Of a stretch of 64,000 nt of DNA, positions 51,295-60,059 are shown piece by piece. The DNA is from Rhizobium tibeticum (GTDB lineage Bacteria > Pseudomonadota > Alphaproteobacteria > Rhizobiales > Rhizobiaceae): contig NZ_FOCV01000004.1 of NCBI RefSeq assembly GCF_900110205.1, positions 1-64,000 of the forward strand, read 5' to 3'. The position numbers and the translations under genes are program-made. Numbering within the stretch: the first letter of the stretch is position 1; each line of letters starts with the position of its first letter. Under the pieces are notes generated by a model, which saw only the letters and a list, made by a program, of their open reading frames with translations, searched no databases and had not been told where the DNA came from.

Positions 51295-51723
51295 TATGCG
51301 CCCTTGAGAAACAAATCAGTTGAAAGGGTTACCACTGATTCTGGCTGCGCGGAATGGCGCAGGGCTCTGCCGGGGGCATATCCCGGCAAAACCGGACAAC
51401 GCTGGGCTGTCCGCCGCCCTCTGCAAGAGGCGCAGCCGATGGCCGAAGCTGAATTTACCGATGGCACATGGACGACGCCGCCAGTCATAAGGGGTAATCG
51501 CAACCCGCAAAGGCCGCTTGTGGCGCATTTCGGCCGACCCAACTCGCGGGTTGTTATACTGGTCCGGCTTTGGCAAGGATGAGGAATGCATTGCCCAGCG
51601 CTCTTGGAAACGGGTCAAGGACCGACATCGGCTGCGACCGAATATTTCGATCTCATTGTCGGATTGGCAAAAGCTGGCCCGTCCTAGGGGCATTCATAGT
51701 ATTCTATCCGTAGGAGGATCATC
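51295..51723. other. 429-bp gap, no gene recognised
   Basis: GC-rich stretch with several small inverted repeats (GCCGGGGGCATATCCCGGC near 51370, with arms GCCGGG and CCCGGC; CGGACA with TGTCCG near 51393-51412). A 47-residue frame from 51440 (MAEAEFTDGTWTTPP) has no support. A structured RNA is possible but not recognised. Confidence 0.3.
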
Positions 51724-52167
51724 ATGCCCAACACGATACGTCTTCACCGCGTCCTGGCGGCCAGTCCTGAGAAAGTCTATCGCGCATTCCTGGAGCCGGA
51801 TGCACTGGCCAAATGGCTTCCGCCAAATGGGTTTGCCTGCACGGTGCACCATTTCGAGCCAACCGTCGGCGGAACACACAAGATGTCCTTCCGGAACTTC
51901 ACGACCGGAAAAAGTCATGCCTTCGGTGGCAACTATCTCGAACTGGTGCCAGGCGAGAAGCTTCGCTACACGGACAAATTCGACGACCCCAACTTGCCTG
52001 GTGAAATGGAGGTTACAGTGACGTTGAAGAAAGTCTCGGTCGGCACCGAACTCGATGTCGTCCAGGCGGGAGTACCGGACGTTATTCCTCCGGAGGCATG
52101 CTATCTCGGCTGGCAGGAATCGCTTCGCAATCTGGCAAGGCTCGTCGAGCCGGAAATCAACGAATGA
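51724..52167 (+). CDS. SRPBCC/AHSA1-family protein
   Basis: 147 residues. START-like helix-grip fold: IRLHRVLAASPEKVYRAFLE, PDALAKWLPPNGFACTVHHF and LGWQESLRNLARLVEPEI at the end. Closest to bacterial AHSA1-like proteins of the ligand-binding SRPBCC superfamily. RBS TAGGAGGATC is strong. Monocistronic; ligand unknown. Confidence 0.88.
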   Translation: MPNTIRLHRVLAASPEKVYRAFLEPDALAKWLPPNGFACTVHHFEPTVGGTHKMSFRNFTTGKSHAFGGNYLELVPGEKLRYTDKFDDPNLPGEMEVTVTLKKVSVGTELDVVQAGVPDVIPPEACYLGWQESLRNLARLVEPEINE

Positions 52168-52554
52168 GCCTCAAAACCTGCGAAGAGTAGAATCGACTGC
52201 TTGGTCGGCGATGCAAGAGCAAGGGGAAAGGCGGAGCTTAGCGACTGAGGCCGCCTGCCTCTTCGACGGGCCGGTTCTTCCAACGCTACGTGAAAACGTA
52301 AGGGCCTCTCTTGGCAATCGGTCGCGATGATGCCTCTTGGCGCAAAGCGGAAGTGTCAGATACTCCGCTCGTGACCAAGCGGACACGTTGGCGGGCGCGT
52401 TGTGTGGTTCCTCTCATTGGACACCGGCCGAGTGCTTCGCGCAGCTGCCATCCAGCGAAACTATCAGCCCGCACATCGCATCTCAGCGGCAGCAATCGGA
52501 CCAAAGCGACGTTTTCGCAACGTGAAATCGTCATTGAGCTCCAGGTGGTGGCCC
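52168..52554. other. 387-bp gap, no gene recognised
   Basis: Both strands were read; frames here look random and no family or RNA motif was seen. It contains the 3' ends of the SRPBCC gene and of the PBP gene, whose transcripts converge. Confidence 0.3.
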
Positions 52555-54690
52555 TCAGTTGGCGCTCGCCACCTTTTGCGCTGTAAGCGGTGGGGCCGCC
52601 TTCAGCGCCTGTCCAATCTCCTTGAGAATACGCGTCGAATCGACCGAGAGCATCCGCGGACGAATGAGGGGAGGCGGGCTGCCTTCCGCGGGCTCGGCGG
52701 CAACGGTCTTGACCGTCTTATCAGGCGGCAGCGGCTGTGTGCCGGGGATTTGCCGCAGAGTGATGCCCTGGTGGGCGTAGTCCATCGCGCGCTTGAAGGT
52801 CATTGCCGGCAGCGAGCCGCCGGTCATCTTGTTGGTCGAGGTGTAGTCGTCATTGCCGAACCAGACGGCGGCGGTGTAGTTGCCGGTGTAGCCGATGAAC
52901 CAGGCGTCACGATAGGCCTGCGTCGTGCCCGTCTTGCCGGCGGTCAGGATGCCGTTGTCGAGGGCTGCCTTGCGCGCAGTGCCGACATAGGGGACGCGCG
53001 ACAGCATCTGGTTCATATAGGTATCGGCCTTCTCGGAGAGCACACGCTTGGCGGGCGGCTCGTCACGGTCGAAGTCGTAGAGGACGTCACCACCGTAATC
53101 CAGAACCTGTGTGATGCCGTGACGGCGCGACTGGTAACCGCCCGCCGGGAAGACGGCATAGGCCGTCGCCTGGTCGAGCACGGTCACTTCTGAGGTGCCG
53201 ATCGGGATCGTCACGTCGTCGCGCACAGGCGATTCGACCCCGAGATTCTTCGCCATCGCGCGGATCGGCTGGATGCCTAACTTCTCCTTGGCGAGGCGCA
53301 CCGGGATGGTGTTGATCGACTGGGCAATGGCGGTCGCGATGGTGACACGGCCGGCATACTTGTTGGCGTAGTTATGCGGGCTCCAGTTGCCCCAGTAGAT
53401 GGGCGCGTCGACGACGATGGTGTCGGGCGTCATGCCGCTCTCCATCGCCACCGAATAGGTGTAGACCTTGAAGGACGAGCCCGGCTGGCGCAGCGCCTTG
53501 GTGGCGCGGTTGAACTGGCTTTCGCCATAGTCCCGTCCGCCGACCATGGCGCGCACCGCACCGCCGTTTTCGAGCACGACCATCGCGCCCTGCTTGGCGT
53601 GATAGCTCTCGCCATACTCGCGCAACGACGTTTCGACCGAATCTTCGGCCGCGCTCTGCAGGCCCATGTCGATCGTGGTCCGGACGACGAGCGAATGCTG
53701 ATGGAAGCGTGTCGACAACCGCATCACCTCATCAAAGGCCCAGTCGAGGAAGAAATCGGGCGATTCCACCTGGTTGCGGTCGACGACCGTCGCTGGATTG
53801 CGCCGGGCGGCGATCACCTGGCCCTCGGTCATCAGGCCGCTTTGGACGAGGTTGGTCAACACCTCGTTGGCGCGACCGCGCGCCGCCGGCAGGTTGACGT
53901 GCGGCGCATATTTCGCCGGGGCCTTGAACAGGCCGGCAAGCATCGCGGATTCGGCCAGATTGACATCGGTGATGCTCTTGCCGAAATAGAACTGCGCCGC
54001 CGCCGCAGCACCAAACGTGCCGCCGCCCATATAGGCGCGGTCCAGGTAGGTGGAGAGAATTTCCTTCTTGGAGAGGGTGGCTTCGAGCCACAAGGCCAGG
54101 AAGGCTTCCGTGATCTTTCGATCGATCGAGCGTTCGTTGGAGAGGAACAGGTTCTTGGCGAGCTGCTGCGTCAGCGTCGAGCCGCCCTGAACGACTTCGC
54201 CGGCCTGGGCGTTGGTGACCACCGCGCGGAAGAGGCCGATGACGTCGATGCCGAAGTGGTCGAAGAAGCGACGGTCTTCGGTTGCCAGCACCGATTTGAT
54301 CAGTGCGTCAGGCAGTTCATCGATCGGGACGGAATTCTGGTGGATGACGCCGCGATGGCCGATGACGTTGCCGTAGCGGTCGAGGAAGGTGACGGCATAG
54401 TCGCCGCGATTGCGCCAATCTTCCTTGGTAGCCTCGAAGGCAGGCTGGGCAAGGGCCAGCATCAGGACGGCGGCGACGGCACCGAGCGTCAGGCCTTCCC
54501 CGCCGAGTTCAAAGACGATGCGCTTCCAGCCGCGGACGCGGAAGCGGCGAAAGAAGATGGTGATGTCTTCCCAGATTTCGGCCGAGCGAAAACCGGCGTT
54601 CCAGATGGTCGAATCGATCCACGAGTCGATCTTCAGCAACAGGTGGCGTTGCTTGCGCGGCCGTTTTTCTGGATTGTCCGGATCCGTCAC
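52555..54690 (-). CDS. Class A penicillin-binding protein (transglycosylase/transpeptidase)
   Basis: 711 residues. Short basic cytosolic tail, one membrane helix (about 68-88), then the GT51 glycosyltransferase with ATEDRRFFDHFGID and GGSTLTQQLAKNLFLSN, and a transpeptidase domain with S-x-x-K in RQPGSSFKVYTYS, S-x-N in AQSINTIPVR and K-T-G in TAGKTGTTQAYRDAWF. It polymerises and cross-links peptidoglycan in the periplasm. Resembles the PBP1A-like group of rhizobia (compact, ~700 residues). Which paralogue it is cannot be said. Confidence 0.92.
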   Translation of the reverse strand: MTDPDNPEKRPRKQRHLLLKIDSWIDSTIWNAGFRSAEIWEDITIFFRRFRVRGWKRIVFELGGEGLTLGAVAAVLMLALAQPAFEATKEDWRNRGDYAVTFLDRYGNVIGHRGVIHQNSVPIDELPDALIKSVLATEDRRFFDHFGIDVIGLFRAVVTNAQAGEVVQGGSTLTQQLAKNLFLSNERSIDRKITEAFLALWLEATLSKKEILSTYLDRAYMGGGTFGAAAAAQFYFGKSITDVNLAESAMLAGLFKAPAKYAPHVNLPAARGRANEVLTNLVQSGLMTEGQVIAARRNPATVVDRNQVESPDFFLDWAFDEVMRLSTRFHQHSLVVRTTIDMGLQSAAEDSVETSLREYGESYHAKQGAMVVLENGGAVRAMVGGRDYGESQFNRATKALRQPGSSFKVYTYSVAMESGMTPDTIVVDAPIYWGNWSPHNYANKYAGRVTIATAIAQSINTIPVRLAKEKLGIQPIRAMAKNLGVESPVRDDVTIPIGTSEVTVLDQATAYAVFPAGGYQSRRHGITQVLDYGGDVLYDFDRDEPPAKRVLSEKADTYMNQMLSRVPYVGTARKAALDNGILTAGKTGTTQAYRDAWFIGYTGNYTAAVWFGNDDYTSTNKMTGGSLPAMTFKRAMDYAHQGITLRQIPGTQPLPPDKTVKTVAAEPAEGSPPPLIRPRMLSVDSTRILKEIGQALKAAPPLTAQKVASAN

Positions 54691-54874
54691 GTCTTATATT
54701 CCCGCCCGATCAGTCACTTCGACGTCGGAGGAACCTGACGCCGGACTATGGCAAATCTGCCGACAGTGCCCCGGAGCAACCGGAGCTTGGTGAATCATTG
54801 GTTGATTTGCCTGACAAGAACAAGAGAAATGGAAGCTCTCACGCGATTTTGCGAGGAGCTGTTGCAAGAACGGA

Positions 54875-55366
54875 ATGATGGAAGAAATACCCTTCTGGAA
54901 GACGAAGACGCTCGCCGAGATGACGACGACGGAATGGGAGAGCCTGTGCGACGGCTGCGGCCTGTGTTGTCTCAACAAGCTCGAGGAGTGGGATAGCGGC
55001 GACATCTACTTCACGTCGATCCGCTGCAAGCTGCTCGACAATGAGAGTTGTCGCTGTTCCAGCTACGAAAACCGCTGGGACTTTGTGCCCGATTGCGTTC
55101 AGCTGACCAAGCAGAATGTCGACGAGATCGCCTGGCTGCCGCCGACCTGTGGCTACCGATTGATCAACGAGGGACGCGATCTCTACTGGTGGCATCCGCT
55201 GGTCTCCGGCGATCCCGAGACGGTGCATGCGGCCGGCGTTTCGGCGCGCGGCCGCACGATCAGCGAAACCGAAGTCGATGTCGACGACTTCGAGGATTAC
55301 GTGGTTGATTGGCCGCTCACGGTTGGCGACGAAGCGCGTGCCAAGAAGCCGGAGACGGCTAAGTAG
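54875..55366 (+). CDS. YcgN-type cysteine-cluster protein (UPF0260)
   Basis: 163 residues. Cys-rich: [34 protein letters not shown], and [17 protein letters not shown], the UPF0260/YkgJ zinc-or-iron-cluster pattern. Role unknown, possibly a metal-cluster protein. Start at 54875 or the next ATG at 54878; divergent from the PBP gene. Its end overlaps the convergent TetR gene by eight bases. Confidence 0.88.
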   Translation: MMEEIPFWKTKTLAEMTTTEWESLCDGCGLCCLNKLEEWDSGDIYFTSIRCKLLDNESCRCSSYENRWDFVPDCVQLTKQNVDEIAWLPPTCGYRLINEGRDLYWWHPLVSGDPETVHAAGVSARGRTISETEVDVDDFEDYVVDWPLTVGDEARAKKPETAK

Positions 55367-55928
55367 TGCCGGACTGACCGGTCGTCTCAAGGAATTGCTT
55401 TAGCTCGCCGCGAACATAGGCTTCGATCGAGCCTTGCGGCTCGAAGCCCCACCAGAGCAGGCAGCCCTGCCACTGCGAGAGCATCAGCCTTCCAAGAGGC
55501 TTCTTGCCTTGGGCGTGAAGGCACTGGTCGAGCGCGTCGGCGAGCGTCCTGCCCCACGCCGCACCGCGAGCACGCAAGGCCCGATCTCGCAGATCTTCCC
55601 TCAGGAGCAGCAATCCCTCCGCATAGGAGGCGACATCGTCGCCATAGTCCTTCGAAAGGCCGACGAGCAGGTCTATGGCCCCCTCGTATGTCGTCGGAAC
55701 GGATTGGATCAGTCGGGCCGTTTGCATGTCCAGCCGGTCCCAGGCGCGCAGTAGGCAGGCCCGCAGCATTGCCGCCTTGGTGCCGAAGCGCTGCACGAGC
55801 GTCGAGCCGGAAAGGCCGCTGATCTTCGACACCGCTCCGAAGCTTGCGGCATCTGGTCCTTTGGCATGCACGAGCTCCAGCACCATGTCGAGAAGCTGTT
55901 CGTCCGAAAGCGTGCGTGGGCGCGGCAT
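55359..55928 (-). CDS. TetR-family transcriptional regulator
   Basis: 189 residues from ATG 55928 ([20 protein letters not shown]). N-terminal [23 protein letters not shown] and [11 protein letters not shown], a TetR DNA-binding domain. The C-terminal ligand-binding domain has no further hint. It is divergent from an SDR gene, with a perfect palindrome between, so it most likely represses the SDR gene and itself. Confidence 0.85.
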   Translation of the reverse strand: MPRPRTLSDEQLLDMVLELVHAKGPDAASFGAVSKISGLSGSTLVQRFGTKAAMLRACLLRAWDRLDMQTARLIQSVPTTYEGAIDLLVGLSKDYGDDVASYAEGLLLLREDLRDRALRARGAAWGRTLADALDQCLHAQGKKPLGRLMLSQWQGCLLWWGFEPQGSIEAYVRGELKQFLETTGQSGTT

Positions 55929-55959
55929 CAAATTCCCTCTTGCGTTCGCGTTAAATATG

Positions 55960-55973
55960 AACGAACGTTCGTT
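55960..55973. promoter_or_regulatory. TetR operator candidate
   Basis: AACGAACGTTCGTT is a perfect 14-bp palindrome, further flanked by AATAT and ATATT. It lies 32 bases before the TetR start and 57 before the SDR start. The form ACGAACGTTCGT is like operators of many TetR repressors. Confidence 0.75.
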
Positions 55974-56029
55974 TATATTCAAGTCGCGGTTAAACCGATC
56001 CATCGGGTTCAAGCGTGGAGGAGAAGCCA

Positions 56030-56944
56030 GTGTCAGCAGACCTTTCGGGAAAGATTGCCCTCGTGGCCGGCGGCACCCGCGGTGCCGGTCGCGGCATTGC
56101 GGTGGAGCTGGGCGGTGCCGGCGCCACGGTCTACGTTACCGGCCGCACGACGCGGACAGAGCAATCGGAGTACGCCCGGCCGGAAACGATCGAGGAGACG
56201 GCCGACATGGTCACAGCCGCCGGCGGCAAGGGCATCGCTCTTCGCGTCGACCATCTCATACCAGCGGAGGTCGAGGCGCTGGTCGGCAGGATCCGCCGCG
56301 AGCAGGGCCGGCTCGACATCCTGGTCAACGATATCTGGGGCGGCGAGCATCTGACGGAGTGGAACAAGCCAGTTTGGGAGCATTCGCTGGAGAAGGGGCT
56401 GCACATGCTGCGGCTGGCGATCGACACCCACCTGATCACCGCGCACTACGCGCTGGCGCTGATGATCGAACACCCCGGCGGCCTGCTGGTCGAACTGACC
56501 GACGGCACGGCCGAATACAATGCCACGCATTACCGCCTCTGCCCCTATTATGATCTCGTCAAGACGGGCGTCATCCGCATGGCCTGGGCGCATGCAAAGG
56601 ACCTTGCGCCGCATGGCGCCACCGCGGTCGCCATCACGCCCGGCTGGATGCGATCGGAGATGATGCTCGATATCCTCGGCGTGGGCGAGGAGAACTGGCG
56701 CGATGCAACGGCGGTGCAGTCCCACTTCGTCATCTCCGAGACGCCGCGTTTTACCGGCCGCGCGGTCGCCGCACTCGCAGCCGATCCCGAACGCGCCCGC
56801 TGGAACGGCCAGTCGCTCTCGAGCGGCGGGCTGGCCAAGGTCTACGGTTTCGACGACGTGGACGGTTCGCGGCCGGATTGCTGGCGCTACATGGACGAGG
56901 TGATGGAGGCCGAAAAGCCGGCCGACGCGACCGGCTATCGTTGA
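56030..56944 (+). CDS. Short-chain dehydrogenase/reductase
   Basis: 304 residues from GTG 56030 with GGAGGAG 7 bases upstream. IALVAGGTRGAGRGIAVELG is the T-G-x-x-x-G-x-G-like cofactor loop (here G-G-T-R-G-A-G-R-G), DILVNDIWGGEHL replaces the usual NNAG, and YYDLVKTGVIRMAWAHA is the Y-x-x-x-K-like site (D-L-V-K with upstream Tyr). It belongs to an atypical ~300-residue SDR group. Likely an NADPH-linked oxidoreductase controlled by the divergent TetR gene. Substrate unknown. Confidence 0.82.
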   Translation: MSADLSGKIALVAGGTRGAGRGIAVELGGAGATVYVTGRTTRTEQSEYARPETIEETADMVTAAGGKGIALRVDHLIPAEVEALVGRIRREQGRLDILVNDIWGGEHLTEWNKPVWEHSLEKGLHMLRLAIDTHLITAHYALALMIEHPGGLLVELTDGTAEYNATHYRLCPYYDLVKTGVIRMAWAHAKDLAPHGATAVAITPGWMRSEMMLDILGVGEENWRDATAVQSHFVISETPRFTGRAVAALAADPERARWNGQSLSSGGLAKVYGFDDVDGSRPDCWRYMDEVMEAEKPADATGYR

Positions 56945-56950
56945 ATCGGA

Positions 56951-57295
56951 TTAGCCGGACGGGATGACAACGAACTGTCTTTGCAGTGTTTTCGGCGCGG
57001 CGTTCCGCCAAGACTTGCGCACGAGATCCTGCACCAGTTCGTCGCTCGCCTTGCCGTAGAAGAGCCGGGTCGAGCCGCGCAGTCCCCAGCCCCCGGGCAC
57101 GGCAGTCGTGTCGTCGGGTGCCACAGCCAGCGTCATATGCTGCTGGTCGGGTGTCAGGCGGACGACGCAGTAGTCCTGATCCGGCATCGTCAGGAATATC
57201 TTGCCGCGCACGCGCAAATCGCGCGTGCCGTGGTGCGCGCTCTCGACCGCCTCCGGCAGGCTGAGCGCAAACGAAATGACCTCGTCCTGGTTCAT
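56951..57295 (-). CDS. MmcQ/YjbR family protein
   Basis: 114 residues: MNQDEVISFALSLPEAVESA, HHGTRDLRVRGKIFLTMPDQ, VRLTPDQQHMTL. This is the cysteine-poor MmcQ/YjbR double-wing fold, possibly DNA binding. It converges with the SDR gene. Function unknown. Confidence 0.85.
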   Translation of the reverse strand: MNQDEVISFALSLPEAVESAHHGTRDLRVRGKIFLTMPDQDYCVVRLTPDQQHMTLAVAPDDTTAVPGGWGLRGSTRLFYGKASDELVQDLVRKSWRNAAPKTLQRQFVVIPSG

Positions 57296-57343
57296 GCTCT
57301 TAAAATTAGCACAGGCTGATAGGCGCGGGCCAATCAGAAAAAC

Positions 57344-57977
57344 TCACGCGGCCGCCCGCTCGCCGGCTGCTACGGCGGCACCCGGCTCGGGCGTCAGAAG
57401 CTGGACGATGAGCTGATCGAGGATCGCGAAGACGCGCTCTGGCGGCGCGAGTTGATCGAGGCCGCCACGATCCGCTTCACTGGCGAACTCAGGCGTGTCG
57501 TCGTTGCCGTCGATCCGCCGGCGGCGGCGCCGCAATCGTGCTGCGCATCGTCGTGACAGGAGGAGGCGTCGTCGGGCCGGGCTGCGGTGCTTGCCGATTG
57601 TTGGCTGCAGGGCGCAAGCACGGCCGGCTGGGCAAGCGCGGTGGTGCGGGCCTGCCGGCGCTTTTCGGCCGACCGCGTGGTCGCCGAGATCAACCAGGGC
57701 GGCGAGATGGTCGCCGCGATGCGAAAGAGCCTCGACGAGAGCCTGCCGCTCTCGACCGTGCGCGCCACCCGCGGTAAGTATCTGAGGGCCGAGCCGGTCG
57801 CCGCACTCTGCGAGCAGAGGCGAGTTGCCCATGCCGGCCGCTTCGTCGCGCTGGAAGACCAGATGTTGCGACTTCGGCCCGGACCGGATTTCATCCGGCC
57901 GCTCGCCCGACCGGCTGGATGCGCTGGTCTGGGCGTTGACGGCATTGATGCTGGAGGGAAATGAAGAACCCGGGTGA
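57344..57977 (+). pseudogene. C-terminal relic of a phage/GTA-type terminase large subunit
   Basis: Three frames together give a TerL nuclease region: YGGTRLGRQKLDDELIEDRE and VVVAVDPPAAA (first frame), VLADCWLQGASTAGWASAVV, DRVVAEINQGGEMVAAM, VRATRGKYLRAEPVAALCEQ (second), and SPDRLDALVWALTALM (third). The order and the A-V-D-P-P, E-I-N-Q-G-G-x-M-V and S-P-D-R-x-D-A-L-V-W motifs are those of terminases of gene transfer agents and related prophages. The ATPase half is missing and at least two shifts interrupt it. A dead gene. Confidence 0.8.
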
Positions 57978-57991
57978 GGGGTATCTGAGGC

Positions 57992-58123
57992 TTAGCGTTG
58001 CGGCTGCGGCTGCGGCGGGCGCGGGGTCTGCCGCTCAGGGCGGACCTGGCGCCACTCGTTTTCGAGCTGGTCGATGACATGCTGGGGAATGGTCGGCTGA
58101 TTGCTGTTGCCAGGCTGCTGCAT
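57992..58123 (-). CDS. Small Gln/Pro-rich protein
   Basis: 43 residues with a strong RBS (GGAGGAG, 3 bases before ATG): MQQPGNSNQPTIPQHVIDQL, ENEWRQVRPERQTPRPPQPQ, PQR. The helix IPQHVIDQLENEWRQV is flanked by flexible tails. It lies tail to tail with the terminase relic and divergent from the endolysin; the shared region contains a CtrA-type site. Unrecognised; good RBS and codon use argue it is real. Confidence 0.6.
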   Translation of the reverse strand: MQQPGNSNQPTIPQHVIDQLENEWRQVRPERQTPRPPQPQPQR

Positions 58124-58144
58124 GCTCTCCTCCGAGTGCTTGAT

Positions 58145-58159
58145 TTAACGGTGAGTTAA
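58145..58159. promoter_or_regulatory. Candidate CtrA site upstream of the endolysin
   Basis: TTAA-CGGTGAG-TTAA is a perfect full CtrA consensus. It lies 115 bases before the endolysin start and 22 bases before the divergent 43-residue gene. In this 150-bp gap base composition is AT-rich, unlike the surroundings. Confidence 0.6.
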
Positions 58160-58273
58160 TCACTGGCACGGCTTAAACTACGTGTAAATCATGCGCTTAA
58201 ACACTTTAAACGATTGAATTAATTTTAATCGATTGAGGCGCAAAGCGCCGTACCACTTTTTGAGGCGGGTATC

Positions 58274-58960
58274 ATGGTTATCCACATCGACAGGCCCTTC
58301 TTCTTCGACACGGTGCGGGGTTCGCTCTTCAAGGGTGCTCTGAATCAGCCGCAGGTGGAGGGCATGACGGCGATCCTCGACTTCTGGGAGGACCGGATGC
58401 CCGACACCGATCCGCGCTGGCTCGCCTACATCATGGCGACCGCCTATCACGAGACGGCCTACGCGATGCAGCCGGTGCGCGAGACGCTGGCGGCGACCGA
58501 CGCCCGGGCGATCGAGATCCTGGAAAACGCTTATGCGGGCGGCAAGCTCTCCTGGGTGAAGACGCCCTACTGGCGGCCGGACGAGGATGGCAAGAGCTGG
58601 CTCGGCCGCGGCCTGGTGCAGCTCACCCACAAGCGCAACTACGAGGCCATGAGCCGGCTGACCGGCATCGATCTCGTGGCCGAACCCGACCGGGCGATGG
58701 AGATGGACGCGGCCGTTTCGATCCTGATCGAAGGCATGGTGCAGGGCTCCTTTGCCACTCACAAGCTCGCCGACCATCTGAACGAGACGACGGACGACTG
58801 GATCAATGCGCGCCGCATCGTCAACGGCACGGACCGGGCGGAGAAGCTCGCCGGCTACGGCAAGACCTTTCTTGCGGCCATCCGCCGCGAGCAGCCGAAG
58901 GGCCGGCTTGCGCGGTTGAAGGCCTGGCTCGTGCGTGCTATCGCGCGGATCTTCGGCTAG
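58274..58960 (+). CDS. GH19-type (chitinase-like) endolysin
   Basis: 228 residues. MVIHIDRPFFFDTVRGSLFK, then YIMATAYHETAYAMQPVRE (H-E-T catalytic Glu region), GLVQLTHKRNYEAMSRLTG and DDWINARRIVNGTDRAEKLA match the phage/GTA lysozyme-like GH19 glycoside hydrolases. The tail (KGRLARLKAWLVRAIARIFG) is basic and amphipathic, as in endolysins that disrupt membranes. No signal peptide, so it would need a holin or the tail for access to peptidoglycan. Intact, next to GTA/prophage relics. Confidence 0.85.
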   Translation: MVIHIDRPFFFDTVRGSLFKGALNQPQVEGMTAILDFWEDRMPDTDPRWLAYIMATAYHETAYAMQPVRETLAATDARAIEILENAYAGGKLSWVKTPYWRPDEDGKSWLGRGLVQLTHKRNYEAMSRLTGIDLVAEPDRAMEMDAAVSILIEGMVQGSFATHKLADHLNETTDDWINARRIVNGTDRAEKLAGYGKTFLAAIRREQPKGRLARLKAWLVRAIARIFG

Positions 58961-58980
58961 ACCCTGACAGGAGTTTCCGC

Positions 58981-59289
58981 GTGATCCGCCACATCGTCTT
59001 CTTCACAGCGCCTGCGGAAAATCTGGATGAAGTGCGCGCCGGCCTGTCGATCCTGACGGCCATCCCGCACGCCCGCCTGCTGGAGATCGGCACCAACATC
59101 AAGACCGACCAGCTCGGAACCGACGTCGACCTCGTGGTCTACGGCGAATTCGACGACGAGGCGGCACTCGCCGCCTACAAGGCACATCCCGACTACCAGC
59201 GCTCCATCGACCTCGTGCGCCCGATCCGCGAAATGCGGATGGCGGCGGACTATGACAGCGACGCGGCCGTGAAGCAGCCGCTGGGGTGA
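58981..59289 (+). CDS. Dabb (stress-responsive alpha-beta barrel) protein
   Basis: 102 residues from GTG 58981: MIRHIVFFTAPAENLDEVRA, GTDVDLVVYGEFDDEAALAA and AAYKAHPDYQRSIDLVRPI. Dimeric alpha-beta barrel fold. RBS AGGAGTTTCC. 20 bases after the endolysin stop, hence possibly co-transcribed. Ligand unknown. Confidence 0.85.
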   Translation: MIRHIVFFTAPAENLDEVRAGLSILTAIPHARLLEIGTNIKTDQLGTDVDLVVYGEFDDEAALAAYKAHPDYQRSIDLVRPIREMRMAADYDSDAAVKQPLG

Positions 59290-59360
59290 TGGTGTCGGCA
59301 AGTTGCCGCGTTGTCCACTAAGCTTGGGGGTAGCGCCAGCGTCCGCTTTGCGCCGATATT

Positions 59361-59541
59361 GTTCTCTAATGGGTCAAGGAGCGGCAGCTCGATTACAAGC
59401 ATTGTGGACGCTTTCGAGAGCCTGGCTTCTCTACGTGCTCAGGTGGTACTTGATGGGAGTCGGCCGATCTGGTTGGCCGCATGCTACAGTATCGGCGCCG
59501 TCATCCATTCCCTCCCTGGGCGTCGCGCCGCTCGGAAGCTC
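59361..59541 (-). repeat. 181-bp tandem duplication, unit 1
   Basis: Exact 181-base unit, repeated immediately at 59542-59722. It is part of the non-coding 3' end of an IS110-type element (read on the minus strand). The outer edge is the IS end (minus strand ...CCATTAGAGAAC), so this copy marks the right end of the relic. Confidence 0.9.
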
Positions 59542-59722
59542 GTTCTCTAATGGGTCAAGGAGCGGCAGCTCGATTACAAGCATTGTGGACGCTTTCGAGA
59601 GCCTGGCTTCTCTACGTGCTCAGGTGGTACTTGATGGGAGTCGGCCGATCTGGTTGGCCGCATGCTACAGTATCGGCGCCGTCATCCATTCCCTCCCTGG
59701 GCGTCGCGCCGCTCGGAAGCTC
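59542..59722 (-). repeat. 181-bp tandem duplication, unit 2
   Basis: Second copy, identical as far as read. On the minus strand it follows directly the transposase-proximal part (59723-59752), so it is the original unit, and unit 1 the added one. The junction joins the element end AGAAC to GAGCTTCC, which in the parent position follows GAAAC; the shared AAC may be microhomology. Confidence 0.9.
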
Positions 59723-59752
59723 GTTTCGGTCTCCTATCCGGGCGATCGTTTG

Positions 59753-59905
59753 CTATGCGGCTTTGAACTCGGTGCCGCGCCTGAGCATCGCATGCATGAT
59801 GATGGCAAGCCGCCGTGCGAGAGCAATCCGCGCCTTTCGCATCGTCGACCGCCTTGCGAGCGCCAGCGCCCAGTCCTTCAGCTTCAAGAAGGTGCTAGAC
59901 CAGTT
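59753..59905 (-). pseudogene. IS110-family transposase, C-terminal relic
   Basis: Minus-strand frame LKLKDWALALARRS, TMRKARIALARRLAIIM, HAMLRRGTEFKAA and stop at 59753. It aligns closely with residues ~50-93 of the transposase at 3-284. Upstream of about 59905 the homology ends at a breakpoint. The copy is dead; only 50 residues and the 3' flank survive. Confidence 0.85.
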
Positions 59906-60059
59906 GGCGCTAAAGAAGGCGCGGCCCCGGTCTCCCTGAGGACACAGAGCCGGCGCGAACCGAGGGCGAAGCTCTATGTTGCAGAGCTGCGGTTCAGGGA
60001 AGTGACAAAACCGGCTCCCGCTGTCGCTTCGTAACGGCGCCTCGCACCGTTCGGGCGAC

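Noticed and set aside
58178-58777. 199-residue minus-strand frame over the endolysin
   Set aside because: The plus-strand gene has GH19-like motifs; the antisense frame has none.
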